A stretch of 64,000 nucleotides of DNA from Streptomyces sp. T12. Its GTDB lineage: Bacteria > Actinomycetota > Actinomycetes > Streptomycetales > Streptomycetaceae. Each line of letters begins with the position of its first letter. Position 1 is the stretch's first letter. The notes beneath the pieces were generated by a model. The model was given only the letters and a program-made list of their open reading frames with translations, was not told the origin of the DNA and made no database searches. The position numbers and the translations under genes were made by a program. This document shows, piece by piece, positions 56,173 through 64,000 of this stretch. Location: positions 3,720,001 through 3,784,000 of the forward strand of contig NZ_CP117866.1 in the NCBI RefSeq assembly GCF_028736035.1. The letters are read 5' to 3'.

Positions 56173-57648
56173 CTACTTGCCGTACGTCGCGAACGCCTTC
56201 GAGAACGCGAACTTCTCCTGGAGGATCGAGCTGCACGTCGCGTCCGCCGCCGGCTTCTCGCCTCCCGCGCACTGCTTGTCGCGGGTCGCCGACCACATCG
56301 ACAGCCAGCCGAGGCCCTTGGACTTGGCGAAGTTCACCAGCTGGGTGGCGTCGTCGACCTTGAAGATCTCGGTCGTGACGTCGTTGACGCCGATCATCGG
56401 GGTGACGGCGACCGACTTCCAGGCCGCGCTGTCGGAGAGGCCGAGCACGCTCTTGACCTGGGCCTGGGTCGCGGTGGCCGCCTGCTCGGCGTAGGTGCCC
56501 ATGTCGCCGCTGTACGCGGGGCCGTAGTCCATCGCCATGATGTTGACGGTGTTGATCTTCACGCGGTTCTGCTTGGCGTTGGAGAGGAGATCGACGCCCG
56601 GCTGAGTCAGGCCCTCCGGCATGACGGGGAGGGTGAAGGAGACGTCCAGGTCGGGGTGGTCCGCCTGGAGCATGGCTATCGCCTGGGCGCGGCGCGTGTT
56701 GGCCGCCGTGTCCGGCAGTGCGCCACCCTCGACGTCGAAGTCGACCTTGGTCAGCTTGTACGCGTCCACGACCTTGCCGTACGCCGCCGCCAGCGCGTCC
56801 GCCGAGGAGCAGGTCGTCGCCAGCTCGCTGCCGGCCGCGCCGCCGAAGGAGACACGGACGTCGCCGCCCTTGGCGCGCAGGTCACCGATCTGCGCGGCCA
56901 CCGCGTCGCCGCCGAGGTCCGTGACACCGCCCCACTTCGGGGTGCAGCCGCCGCCGTCGGTGACGAAGGCGAGGTTGTAGTCCTTGACGCCGGTCGCCTC
57001 GGCGCTCGCCGACAGGTCGAAGGCCGGGTAGAGGGAGGTGTCGATGTACGGGGCGAAGCCGGCGGTGGATCCCGTTCCGGTGCCGGGGGTCTGCGAGGGC
57101 TCGGCGGTGGGGGTCGCGCTCTGGGTGGGGGTGGCCGTCGGCTTCGCCGTCGCCGTCGGCGTCGGCGTCGGCGTGGCGGATTCGGTGGACGTCGGGCGGC
57201 CGCTCGGCTCCGGCGTCGCGCTGTCGTCCGTCGAGCACTTCGCGTCGTCGATCAGACAGCCCGTCGGCGCGCCCGTGCCGTTGACCACGAAGCCGACTGT
57301 CACCGACTCACCGGCCGCCAAGCCGTCCGTGTCCCACTTCGGCGGCGTGACGGTGACGTGCTGCCCGCGCACGCTGGACTCGGCGTTCCACAGGGAACTG
57401 AGCTTCGTGCCCGAGGGCAGGTCGAACTCCAGCGTCCAGGCCTGCTCCGCCCGACCGCTGTTGTTCGTGACGACGTACTGCGCGGTGTAACCCGTCGACC
57501 AGTCACTGGTCTTCGTGTACGCCGCCCCGATCCCGGCCGCCTGGGCAGTACCGGTGAACAGGATCGCGCCACCGCCGGCCACGGCCGCGGCGACCAGGCC
57601 GCCTATCGCCTTGTTCCTGACACTGACCTTGCGCCGGTGCGTACTCAT
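56173..57648 (-). CDS. Secreted CBM2-GH18 chitinase
   Basis: A 491-residue exported enzyme, ATG 57648. Signal peptide (AIGGLVAAAVAGGGAILFTG..AQA), then a CBM2-type carbohydrate-binding module (~36-140: YTAQYVVTNNSGRAEQAWTL, with CLIDDAKC disulfide). A Thr/Pro linker (~145-205) leads to a GH18-like barrel (FAPYIDTSLYPAFDLSA; VRVSFGGAAGS; KVDFDVEGG). DFDVEG fits the catalytic D-x-D-x-E with the acid Glu. The domain is closest in style to ChiA/ChiX-like short GH18 proteins. A dre-like box lies upstream. Confidence 0.9.
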   Translation of the reverse strand: MSTHRRKVSVRNKAIGGLVAAAVAGGGAILFTGTAQAAGIGAAYTKTSDWSTGYTAQYVVTNNSGRAEQAWTLEFDLPSGTKLSSLWNAESSVRGQHVTVTPPKWDTDGLAAGESVTVGFVVNGTGAPTGCLIDDAKCSTDDSATPEPSGRPTSTESATPTPTPTATAKPTATPTQSATPTAEPSQTPGTGTGSTAGFAPYIDTSLYPAFDLSASAEATGVKDYNLAFVTDGGGCTPKWGGVTDLGGDAVAAQIGDLRAKGGDVRVSFGGAAGSELATTCSSADALAAAYGKVVDAYKLTKVDFDVEGGALPDTAANTRRAQAIAMLQADHPDLDVSFTLPVMPEGLTQPGVDLLSNAKQNRVKINTVNIMAMDYGPAYSGDMGTYAEQAATATQAQVKSVLGLSDSAAWKSVAVTPMIGVNDVTTEIFKVDDATQLVNFAKSKGLGWLSMWSATRDKQCAGGEKPAADATCSSILQEKFAFSKAFATYGK

Positions 57649-57741
57649 CGCGTGCCTGCCTTCGCTCTTCACGGGCTCACGGGGGGAGAGCCCAGGGGTG
57701 GGGTGCGGCAGCACGCTAGCGATCTCGAATCGGGCAAAAGC

Positions 57742-57757
57742 CCTGATCCAGACCGGT
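57742..57757. promoter_or_regulatory. dre-like element upstream of chitinase
   Basis: CCTGATCCAGACCGGT matches the DasR consensus at about 12 of 16 positions, 94 bases upstream of the chitinase start. Chitinase promoters in Streptomyces carry related TGGTCCAGACC repeats. Confidence 0.45.
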
Positions 57758-57778
57758 GTTGAGGACCTTAGGGTGCGC

Positions 57779-59197
57779 TTAAGGAAGGGATCGGGGGCGG
57801 TTAAAGGTAGAGACCAATTTGCCGGGACGGCGGCGTCGCACCGGCCCCCGATGCCCCCTGCGCACGGGTGCCCGCCCGTCCAGCTGGATCCAGATCCGCA
57901 CCTCGGTCCCGCCCAGCACCGACGACCCGATCCGCATGTCCCCGCCCGTCGACTCCGCGAGCCGCCGCACGATGTCGAGCCCGAGCCCGGTCGAGCCGAC
58001 GCTGCCCGAGCCCCGCCCGCGCGCCATCGCCGCCTCGGGGTCGGATATGCCGGGCCCGGCGTCCGAGACGAGCACGATCACCGCGTCCTCGCCGTTGTGC
58101 ACGTCGACCGCGAAGGCCGTGCCCTCGGGGGTGTGCCGGAAGACGTTGCCGAGCAGGGCGTCCAGCGCGGCGGCCAGATCCGCCCGGGCCACGGGTATCC
58201 GCACCGGCCGGTCCGCGCCGGCCACCCGCACCTTGCGGCCCTCGTCCTCCGCCAGCGCCGACCAGAACGCCATGCGCTCGCGCACCACCTCGGCCGCGTC
58301 GCACCCGGCGCCGGGACCGGCCGCCACCGTCTGCGGCTTGGCATCCCGCGCCGTACGGATGATGGTGTCGACCTCGCGCTCCAGCTGGGCGACGGCGGCT
58401 CTGGTCTGCTCGGCGGCCGGACCGTCCCCGAGCGAGGCCGCGTTCAGGCGCAGCACGGTCAGCGGAGTGCGCAGGCGATGGGACAGGTCGGCCGCCAACT
58501 CGCGCTCGTTCGCGAGAAGTTGCACGACCTGGTCGGCCATCGAGTTGAACGCGACCGCCGCCAGCCGCAGTTCGTTCGGCCCCTCTTCGGGCACCCGGGC
58601 GCCCAGCTTGCCCTCCCCCAGCTCGTGCGCACCCTCGACCAGGCGCTGCGCGGGCCGCACCATCCGTACGCCCAGCCGGTCGGCGACCGCGACCGACCCG
58701 ACGATCAGCGCGACCCCGACCCCGGCGAGTACCGCATAGGCCGTGGTGAGGCCGTTGGTGACCTCGGCGTCGGGGACGTACACCTCGACCACGGCGATCT
58801 CGCCGGAGCTCAGCGCGACCGGCTGGAGCAGCGTGGAGCCGCCGGGCACCTCGCTGGTCGAGGCGCGCCCCAGCCGCCGTACCGTCGCGATGTCGTCGGC
58901 GGCGGCGCGCTGGCGGCCGAGGTCGACGGCGGCCGTGCCACCGGAGGCCGTGTCACCGGAGGCCGGTATGTGCACGGCCATGTCCGCGTCCGAACCGGCC
59001 GAGGCGACGACCCGCTCCAGCTGGTCGCGGTCGGTGGTGATGGACAGCGCCGGGGCGACGGCGGCGGCCTCCCGCTCGGCGTTGGAGAAGGCGCGGTCGC
59101 GGGCCATCTCCCGGATGACGAGTCCGAGCGGGACGGCGAAGGCGACCACGACCATGGTGGTGACGGCCAGACAGACCTTGACCAGTGCCCACCTCAT
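57779..59197 (-). CDS. Sensor histidine kinase
   Basis: A 472-residue membrane kinase: TM1 (~7-27), extracytoplasmic sensor (~28-150), TM2 (~153-173), HAMP, then HisKA with LSHRLRTPLTVLRL (His240 phosphoacceptor) and HATPase (NVFRHTPEGTAFAVD; DAGPGISDP; GSTGLGLDIVRRL). ATG 59197 overlaps the response-regulator stop (ATGA), so the pair is co-translated. Stimulus unknown. Confidence 0.93.
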   Translation of the reverse strand: MRWALVKVCLAVTTMVVVAFAVPLGLVIREMARDRAFSNAEREAAAVAPALSITTDRDQLERVVASAGSDADMAVHIPASGDTASGGTAAVDLGRQRAAADDIATVRRLGRASTSEVPGGSTLLQPVALSSGEIAVVEVYVPDAEVTNGLTTAYAVLAGVGVALIVGSVAVADRLGVRMVRPAQRLVEGAHELGEGKLGARVPEEGPNELRLAAVAFNSMADQVVQLLANERELAADLSHRLRTPLTVLRLNAASLGDGPAAEQTRAAVAQLEREVDTIIRTARDAKPQTVAAGPGAGCDAAEVVRERMAFWSALAEDEGRKVRVAGADRPVRIPVARADLAAALDALLGNVFRHTPEGTAFAVDVHNGEDAVIVLVSDAGPGISDPEAAMARGRGSGSVGSTGLGLDIVRRLAESTGGDMRIGSSVLGGTEVRIWIQLDGRAPVRRGHRGPVRRRRPGKLVSTFNRPRSLP

Positions 59198-59898
59198 CGC
59201 GGTGGCTCCCCCATGGGTGGTTCCAGCTTCACGCCGACGCCCCGAAGGGTGTGCAGATAGCGCGGATTGGCGGCTGTTTCGCCCAGTTTGCGGCGCAGCC
59301 AGGACAGATGGACGTCGATGGTCTGATCGTCGCCGTACGACTGCTGCCACACCTCGGCGAGCAGTTCCTTGCGCGGTACTACGACCCCGGGCCGCCCGGC
59401 CAGGAAGGCGAGCAGGTCGAACTCGCGGCGGGTGAGGTCCAGGCTCGCGCCGTCCAACTCGGCCTGGCGGCGCAGCGGATCGACGGTCAGGCCGCCGACG
59501 CGCAGCACGCTGGAGGGGGCGGCCTCCCCGCTGCCCGACCGGGCCCGGCGCAGGACGGCGGCCATCCGGGCCGACAGGTGCTCGACCGAGAACGGCTTGG
59601 TCAGATAGTCGTCCGCCCCGGCGTTCAGCAGCCGGACGATCTCCGCCTCGTCGTCCCGTGCCGTGGCGATGATCACCGGCACGTCCGTGATGCCGCGCAG
59701 CATCTTCAGGGCCTCGGAGCCGTCCAGGTCGGGCAGTCCGAGGTCCAGGATCACCACGTCGAAACGGAAATGGGCGACCTCGCGCAGCGCCTCCAGTGCC
59801 GTACCGACACTGCGCACCGTGTGGGCGGCGTCGGTCAGGTGCCGGATGAGCGCCGAGCGTACGAACTGGTCGTCCTCGACCACGAGCACACTTGCCAT
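59194..59898 (-). CDS. OmpR/PhoB-family response regulator
   Basis: A 234-residue regulator. Receiver domain MASVLVVEDDQFVRSAL with phospho-acceptor Asp52 (ILDLGLPDLDG), Lys101 in YLTKPF; C-terminal winged helix (LTRREFDLLAFLAGRPGVVV; TIDVHLSWLRRKLGE). ATG 59898 gives the normal length. First gene of the pair with the sensor kinase. Confidence 0.95.
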   Translation of the reverse strand: MASVLVVEDDQFVRSALIRHLTDAAHTVRSVGTALEALREVAHFRFDVVILDLGLPDLDGSEALKMLRGITDVPVIIATARDDEAEIVRLLNAGADDYLTKPFSVEHLSARMAAVLRRARSGSGEAAPSSVLRVGGLTVDPLRRQAELDGASLDLTRREFDLLAFLAGRPGVVVPRKELLAEVWQQSYGDDQTIDVHLSWLRRKLGETAANPRYLHTLRGVGVKLEPPMGEPPR

Positions 59899-60044
59899 GC
59901 GCCGCACCGTACGCCATGCCGGCGAGCCGGGTCCGGGCCTGTGGACAACTCGCCGACTGTGGACAACCGCCCCCCTGTGGGCAACTCCACCCCCACGCAC
60001 AACCGCGCGACACGTCCGGGACGCGTGAGGCAGTATGGCCCGCG

Positions 60045-60566
60045 ATGCGCAGAGGACTCGTACACGTACTCGCTTGGTCGCTCGCCACGGGCGCGGCGGT
60101 CACGCTGTCGTGGTGGGGTGTCCACACGGTGATGACGGGCACGGTGTACGACCGGCCGCGCGCCCTGCCCATCACGGCGGCCGACGCGACGACCCAGGGG
60201 TCGAAGCCGCTGGCGTCGTCGACGAATCGGCCGACCCCGTCGAAGGGCTCCTCGACCCCTTCGCCGAAGCCGACCGGGCCGCCCCGCGCGCCGACCCCCT
60301 CGAAGACACCGCCGGAGCACACCGCCCCCTCCCCCACCACGTCCGGCCAGGTCAAGAGCTACGACACCGACGGCGGCCGCGTGGTCTTCGACATCGGCTC
60401 GACCTCCGCGACCCTCGTCTCCGCCACCCCGGGCGCGGGCTGGTCGATGCAGGTGTGGAAGACGCAGACGTGGATCCGGGTGGAGTTCGGCGCGGGCGCG
60501 GACCGGGTCTCGGTGTTCTGCACATGGCACGACGGGCCGCCGCGGGTGGAGATCGGGAACTACTGA
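60045..60566 (+). CDS. Exported hypothetical protein with Ser/Thr/Pro linker
   Basis: A 173-residue protein: N-terminal transmembrane or uncleaved signal helix (LVHVLAWSLATGAAVTLSWWG), a Pro/Ser/Thr-rich linker (~50-100), and a compact C-terminal beta-domain (DTDGGRVVFDIGSTSATLVS; WKTQTWIRVEFGAG; SVFCTWHDGPPRVEI). Conserved in Streptomyces as a secreted protein of unknown function. Divergent from the response regulator. Confidence 0.7.
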   Translation: MRRGLVHVLAWSLATGAAVTLSWWGVHTVMTGTVYDRPRALPITAADATTQGSKPLASSTNRPTPSKGSSTPSPKPTGPPRAPTPSKTPPEHTAPSPTTSGQVKSYDTDGGRVVFDIGSTSATLVSATPGAGWSMQVWKTQTWIRVEFGAGADRVSVFCTWHDGPPRVEIGNY

Positions 60567-60588
60567 CAGCCCCTGAACCGGCGCCGAC

Positions 60589-61458
60589 TCACCTGAAGAC
60601 GGACGCCGGTGGCGCCGGCGAGGCCACCGCCGCCGCGTCCGTGACCGGTACGGCGCCACCCGTGAAGTCGGTGAGGGACCTGCCGTGTTCGACCCGGCCG
60701 GGGTGGGGGTCGGACGCGGCGCGGCGGGTCAGTTCGGCGACCGGGAGCGGCAGGTCGGCGGCGAGCAGGACGGCGTTGCCGAAGCGTTTGCCGCGCAGCA
60801 CGGTCGGGTCGGCGACCAGCGCCAGCTCGGCGAACCGGGCGGCGGCGGTGGCGATCTGACCGCGCAGATGCGCGAGCGGCGGCCCGTCGGCGAGGTTGGC
60901 GGCGTACCAGCCACCGGGTCTCAGCGCCCGGCGGACCTCGTCGAGGAACTCGGTCGAGGTGAGGTGGGCCGGGGTGCGGGCCCCGCTGAAGACGTCGGCG
61001 ATGACGAGGTCGGCCCATCCGTCGGGCACCTTGGCGAGCCCTTCGCGCGCGTCGACGGACCGCACCCGGATGCGGGCACCGCGGTCCAACGGCAGCTCGC
61101 GGCGGACCAGTTGGACGAGGGTCGCGTCGCGCTCGACGACCTGCTGGGTGGAGCGGGGGCGGGTGGCGGCGAGGTAACGGGCGAGGGTGAGGGCGCCGCC
61201 GCCGAGGTGCACCGCCTGTACGGGTTTGCCGGGCGGGGCGACGAGGTCGATGACGTGGCCGAGGCGGCGCTGGTACTCGAAGGAGAGGTAGGCGGGGTCG
61301 TCGAGATCCACGTGCGACTGCGGGGCCCCGTCGACCAGCAGCGTCCAGGCCCGCGCCCGGTCCCGGTCGGGTATGAGCTCGGCGAGCCCGCCGTCGACGG
61401 TCTCGACGACGGAGGTGAGGGCCGCGCCGGAGCGCCGGGGGTTCCTGGACTTTCCCAC
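60589..61458 (-). CDS. Spermidine synthase-like methyltransferase-fold protein
   Basis: A 289-residue Rossmann-fold protein of the polyamine aminopropyltransferase-like family. SAM-type motifs: VQAVHLGGGALTLARYLAA, an acidic loop VVERDATLVQLVRREL, and WADLVIADVFSGARTP. Start GTG 61458. Lone actinobacterial paralogues of this family often lack the residues for polyamine binding, so the true substrate is unknown. Next to a small hypothetical gene on the same strand. Confidence 0.75.
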   Translation of the reverse strand: MGKSRNPRRSGAALTSVVETVDGGLAELIPDRDRARAWTLLVDGAPQSHVDLDDPAYLSFEYQRRLGHVIDLVAPPGKPVQAVHLGGGALTLARYLAATRPRSTQQVVERDATLVQLVRRELPLDRGARIRVRSVDAREGLAKVPDGWADLVIADVFSGARTPAHLTSTEFLDEVRRALRPGGWYAANLADGPPLAHLRGQIATAAARFAELALVADPTVLRGKRFGNAVLLAADLPLPVAELTRRAASDPHPGRVEHGRSLTDFTGGAVPVTDAAAVASPAPPASVFR

Positions 61459-61514
61459 GAGGCCATTATCAGGGGGGACGGGCACTCCCACCCGCCCACA
61501 GCGGCGGCCACGCG

Positions 61515-61952
61515 TCACCGACAGTTGTCGGCCGCCTCGATCAACCGCGCCGCCTCGCCCAGCGCCGCCCGCAGCACCGCGGGATCGGTCGCCAGGTCCG
61601 CCTCTCCGGGCGGCAGGAGCCAGTCCGAGCCCTCGACCGGCGGCTCGGGGTTCAGGTTCAGGCTGAGCCCCCGGCCGTCGGTCTCCGTGCAGGTGCTGCC
61701 CGGCACGTCCCAGGCGGCCGCCGTGCCCGGCGGGACCACGAAGCCCAGTGTGTCGCCACCGTCGTCGTGCAGCACGGGCCCCACCCCGTCGCCGGCGCCG
61801 CGCCGCAGGATGTCGACCGCCTCCAGGCCCTGCCGCGCCGGAACGGTGACCACGTCGCAGCCCACCTCCGGCGGCTCGCTGAACTCTGCTGTCGGTGCAT
61901 GCCCCGCCGTCGTCGATGGCGTACGAGGAACGACGCTCTGGCTGGTCTCCAT
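61515..61952 (-). CDS. Conserved Streptomyces hypothetical protein (145 aa)
   Basis: ATG 61952 (METSQSVVPRTP) has GGAGG 5 bases upstream and is preferred to the TTG at 61997. The protein is acidic, with GLEAVDILRRGAGDGVGPVL and GFVVPPGTAAAWDVPGSTC, no signal peptide and no known domain. It reads like a family frequently linked to Streptomyces regulatory genes. Divergent from the TPR regulator with ~270 bases between. Confidence 0.6.
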   Translation of the reverse strand: METSQSVVPRTPSTTAGHAPTAEFSEPPEVGCDVVTVPARQGLEAVDILRRGAGDGVGPVLHDDGGDTLGFVVPPGTAAAWDVPGSTCTETDGRGLSLNLNPEPPVEGSDWLLPPGEADLATDPAVLRAALGEAARLIEAADNCR

Positions 61953-62219
61953 CCCGACCTCCACCACGGAACCCCTTGTGCAGTCCGAAGAGTTCAACGC
62001 CTCGCGACGTCAACGGCTACGGCGGAAGTCAGCCGCAAAGGATGGCAGTTCATGGCAGATCACGTATGAGATATCCGGTTTGTAGCCAAACACAGCGTGG
62101 CGACTTCGCTACAGCAGGTACGTTCTTGCCCGCCGGAGACAAGGGCACCACACGGATTATTCGGTTCAACTCGTCCTCGTTCCGGCATGGTTCGACGGTT
62201 CGCACGAGAGGACCCGGCC

Positions 62220-63725
62220 ATGGCGTCGTCAGAGCTGACCTCGTCCCAGTACCCCAGGCCACCACGGCCGAATCTCGCGTTCCGGCGGTTGCGCGGACAG
62301 CGCTCGCCGGCCGAGTTCGCCGCGGCGGTGCGACGGGCCGCCCGCGAGATCGGCGAGCGGGTCAGCTGTGACTCGCGTTACGTCGGACGGGTCGAGGCCG
62401 GTGAGATCCGCTGCCCCAACTATGCGTACGAACGGGTGTTCCTGCACATGTTCCCCGGCCGCACGCTCGCCGACCTCGGCTTCGCGCCCCGCTCGTCCGT
62501 ACGCGGACGCCGGGCGCGCACCGACGAGGAAGCGCCCCTCGTACACACCACGAGCCCGGCGCACACCACGAGTGAGACGTGGGGGACCGACGAGCCGTAT
62601 GTCCCACGAGACCCGCAGGACCCGCAGGACCCGCAGGACCCGCAGGACCCGTACAAGTCGTACGGCGCACAGCAGAACCACGAGAACCACGAGATCCACG
62701 AGGAGAGCGACGTGCTGCGTCGCGCATTCATGACCGGCGGGGGCGCCACGGTGGCCGCCGCCTCGCTGGGCCCCCTGGGGCTCACCTTCGACGCCGCGGC
62801 CGCGGAGCGTCCCGTCAGACGTGTCGGGGGACGCGAGGCGGACGTGCTCGAGGAAGCCGTACGCCGCATCCGGCTGCTCGACGACCGGCACGGCGCCGAC
62901 GGCCTCTATCGGCGGGCGGCCGCCCCGCTGCGGGCCGCCTACGCGCTGCTCGACGCCGGTACGACCCGGCAGGCGACGGACGACCGGCTCCACTCGGGCG
63001 CGGGGGAACTGGCCATCTCGGTGGGGTGGCTGGCGCACGACTCGGGGCGGTTCGACGACGCGCGCTCGCACTACGCGGAGGCGTTGGCGACGGCCCGGAT
63101 GGCGGGCGACGCGGCGCTGGAGGCGCACGCCTTCTGCAACACGTCGTTCCTCGCGCGCGACGCGGGCCGGCCCCGCGAGGCGGTCCGGGCGGCGCAGGCC
63201 GCGCAACGCGTCGCGCGCCCCCTGGGCTCCCCCCGTCTGATGTCCCTGCTCGCGCTGCGCGAGGCGGGCGGCTGGGCGGGGCTCGCCGACCGCACCGGCT
63301 GCGAGCAGGCTCTCGCCCGCGCGCTGGCCTTCTACGAGCGGGGCCGCTCGGACGCCGACCCCGAGTGGATGAGCTTCTACGGAGAGGCCGAGCTGGAGGC
63401 TCTGGAGGCGCAGTGCTGGTCGACGCTGGGCAACTGGCGACGGGCGGCGCGGCACGCCGGCCGGGCGGCCCAGCTGCAGGATCCGCACTTCACGCGCAAC
63501 ATCGCGCTGTACACGGCGGAACTGGCGGACGACCTGGCCCGCGGAGGGCTTCCCGACGAGGCCGCCGCGGCCGGGATGCGGGTCATGGACCTGCTGGACC
63601 TGGTGCAGTCGTCGCGGGTGCAGACGATGCTGGCGGGGACGGCCCGGGTGCTGCTGCCGCACCGTCGGGCGCATGGGGTCTCGGCGTTCCTGGAGAGGCA
63701 CGCGAGCGTGCCGCGCACGGCATAG
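62220..63725 (+). CDS. TPR-containing regulatory protein (NsdA-like)
   Basis: A 501-residue protein; ATG 62220 has GAGAGGA 8 bases upstream. N-terminal HTH-like region (LAFRRLRGQRSPAEFAAAVR; SCDSRYVGRVEAGEIRCPNY), then a disordered linker with DPQ repeats and a possible Tat-like or hydrophobic AFMTGGGATVAAASLGPLG. The C-terminal half is a TPR solenoid (SHYAEALATARMAGDAALEA; GNWRRAARHAGRAAQL). This layout matches NsdA-type negative regulators of differentiation/antibiotics in Streptomyces; exact role unknown. Confidence 0.75.
   Translation: MASSELTSSQYPRPPRPNLAFRRLRGQRSPAEFAAAVRRAAREIGERVSCDSRYVGRVEAGEIRCPNYAYERVFLHMFPGRTLADLGFAPRSSVRGRRARTDEEAPLVHTTSPAHTTSETWGTDEPYVPRDPQDPQDPQDPQDPYKSYGAQQNHENHEIHEESDVLRRAFMTGGGATVAAASLGPLGLTFDAAAAERPVRRVGGREADVLEEAVRRIRLLDDRHGADGLYRRAAAPLRAAYALLDAGTTRQATDDRLHSGAGELAISVGWLAHDSGRFDDARSHYAEALATARMAGDAALEAHAFCNTSFLARDAGRPREAVRAAQAAQRVARPLGSPRLMSLLALREAGGWAGLADRTGCEQALARALAFYERGRSDADPEWMSFYGEAELEALEAQCWSTLGNWRRAARHAGRAAQLQDPHFTRNIALYTAELADDLARGGLPDEAAAAGMRVMDLLDLVQSSRVQTMLAGTARVLLPHRRAHGVSAFLERHASVPRTA
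62610..62645 (+). repeat. Four tandem gacccgcag units coding DPQ repeats
   Basis: Exact 9-bp units in frame at 62610, 62619, 62628 and 62637, encoding Asp-Pro-Gln four times in the linker of the TPR regulator. Confidence 0.9.
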
Positions 63726-63755
63726 CGGGCGGCGCCCTGCCGGGGCCGGGCCGCC

Positions 63756-64000
63756 CTACGCCACCAGGTGCCCCAGGTCGTTCCAGCTCTCGATCGCCGG
63801 CTCCCCGTACGCCCATCCCAGCACCGACAGCGACGTGGGATTGAGCCGGATGCGCGCCGCGAAGTCGAGCGGCAGCCCCAGCCAGCGCGCGCCTATGGAG
63901 CGGAGTATGTGCCCGTGCGCGAACACCAGCACGTCCCGGTCCGCCTCGCGCGCCCACGTCACCACCTCGTCGGCCCGGGCGGTCACCTCGGACAGGCTCT
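63756..64000 (-). CDS. Histidine phosphatase family protein (C-terminus, partial)
   Basis: Open to the window edge; the visible ~81 residues are the C-terminal part of a phosphoglycerate-mutase-like phosphatase. [20 protein letters not shown] holds the second catalytic His, followed by [21 protein letters not shown], typical of the family end. The RHG motif lies outside the window. Confidence 0.85.
   Translation of the reverse strand, partial: SLSEVTARADEVVTWAREADRDVLVFAHGHILRSIGARWLGLPLDFAARIRLNPTSLSVLGWAYGEPAIESWNDLGHLVA

Noticed and set aside
59199..60355. Upstream extension of the sensor kinase frame
   Set aside because: The open frame merely overlaps the response regulator on the same strand; ATG 59197 coupled to the regulator stop is the real start.
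60589..61458. True spermidine synthase
   Set aside because: Fold motifs fit, but no polyamine pathway genes adjoin and key substrate residues cannot be confirmed by eye.

Overview
The window is very high-GC actinobacterial DNA and almost certainly comes from a Streptomyces chromosome. It carries desferrioxamine genes desEF and desABCD, adpA with its TTA codon, a cebEFG-bglC cellobiose locus with CebR-type operators, DasR-like sites, and several interspersed hairpin repeats of the kind common in Streptomyces intergenic DNA. From memory, the gene order matches the conserved core segment around SCO2767-SCO2808 of S. coelicolor, apart from one accessory block. No search was run.

Layout. 1-1623: the tail of a membrane-type protein with a 30-serine run, a secreted endonuclease I and a small secreted peptide. 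1636-7462: a probable guanidino-compound or purine-linked catabolic group (TPP-dependent decarboxylase, agmatinase-family ureohydrolase, SSS permease) divergent from a PucR regulator. 7577-14203: a phosphatase-like protein, DedA, thioesterase II plus acyl-CoA dehydrogenase, and a membrane-anchored TIR-WD40 protein with two TTA codons. 14292-20700: a TetR repressor divergent from a leucine/isovalerate operon (carboxyltransferase, biotin carboxylase/BCCP, HMG-CoA lyase, acyl-CoA dehydrogenase), with paired operators between them.

20701-28753 is an accessory scar. It holds a broken Uma2 gene, a frameshifted integrase remnant, a putative immunity gene overlapping a 2091-residue RHS/YD polymorphic toxin (Hint domain plus a putative zinc-finger nuclease tip), and a truncated gene fragment abutting the toxin's missing N-terminus. 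This is the most unusual part of the window. It sits directly upstream of the iron box of desE.

28899-36222 is the desferrioxamine locus: ferrisiderophore-binding lipoprotein, ferric-siderophore reductase and the biosynthetic operon, controlled by two iron-regulator palindromes. 36236-42752 carries amino-sugar genes (GH20 hexosaminidase with a DasR-like site, glmS), a DUF4429 protein and a Tat-exported phosphoesterase that has absorbed an interspersed repeat in frame. 42899-47319: a YaaH-like membrane protein, a universal stress protein, adpA, oligoribonuclease and tRNA-His. 47665-55274: an acetyltransferase, a kinase-like protein coupled to the LacI regulator CebR, and the cellobiose importer with beta-glucosidase. 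55530-64000: a small membrane protein, a secreted CBM2-GH18 chitinase, a two-component system, a spermidine-synthase-like methyltransferase fold, a TPR regulator, and the end of a histidine phosphatase.

Functionally, iron scavenging, cello-oligosaccharide and chitin/GlcNAc use, and leucine degradation sit alongside the developmental regulator adpA. Functional calls come from recognisable motifs and gene order only.
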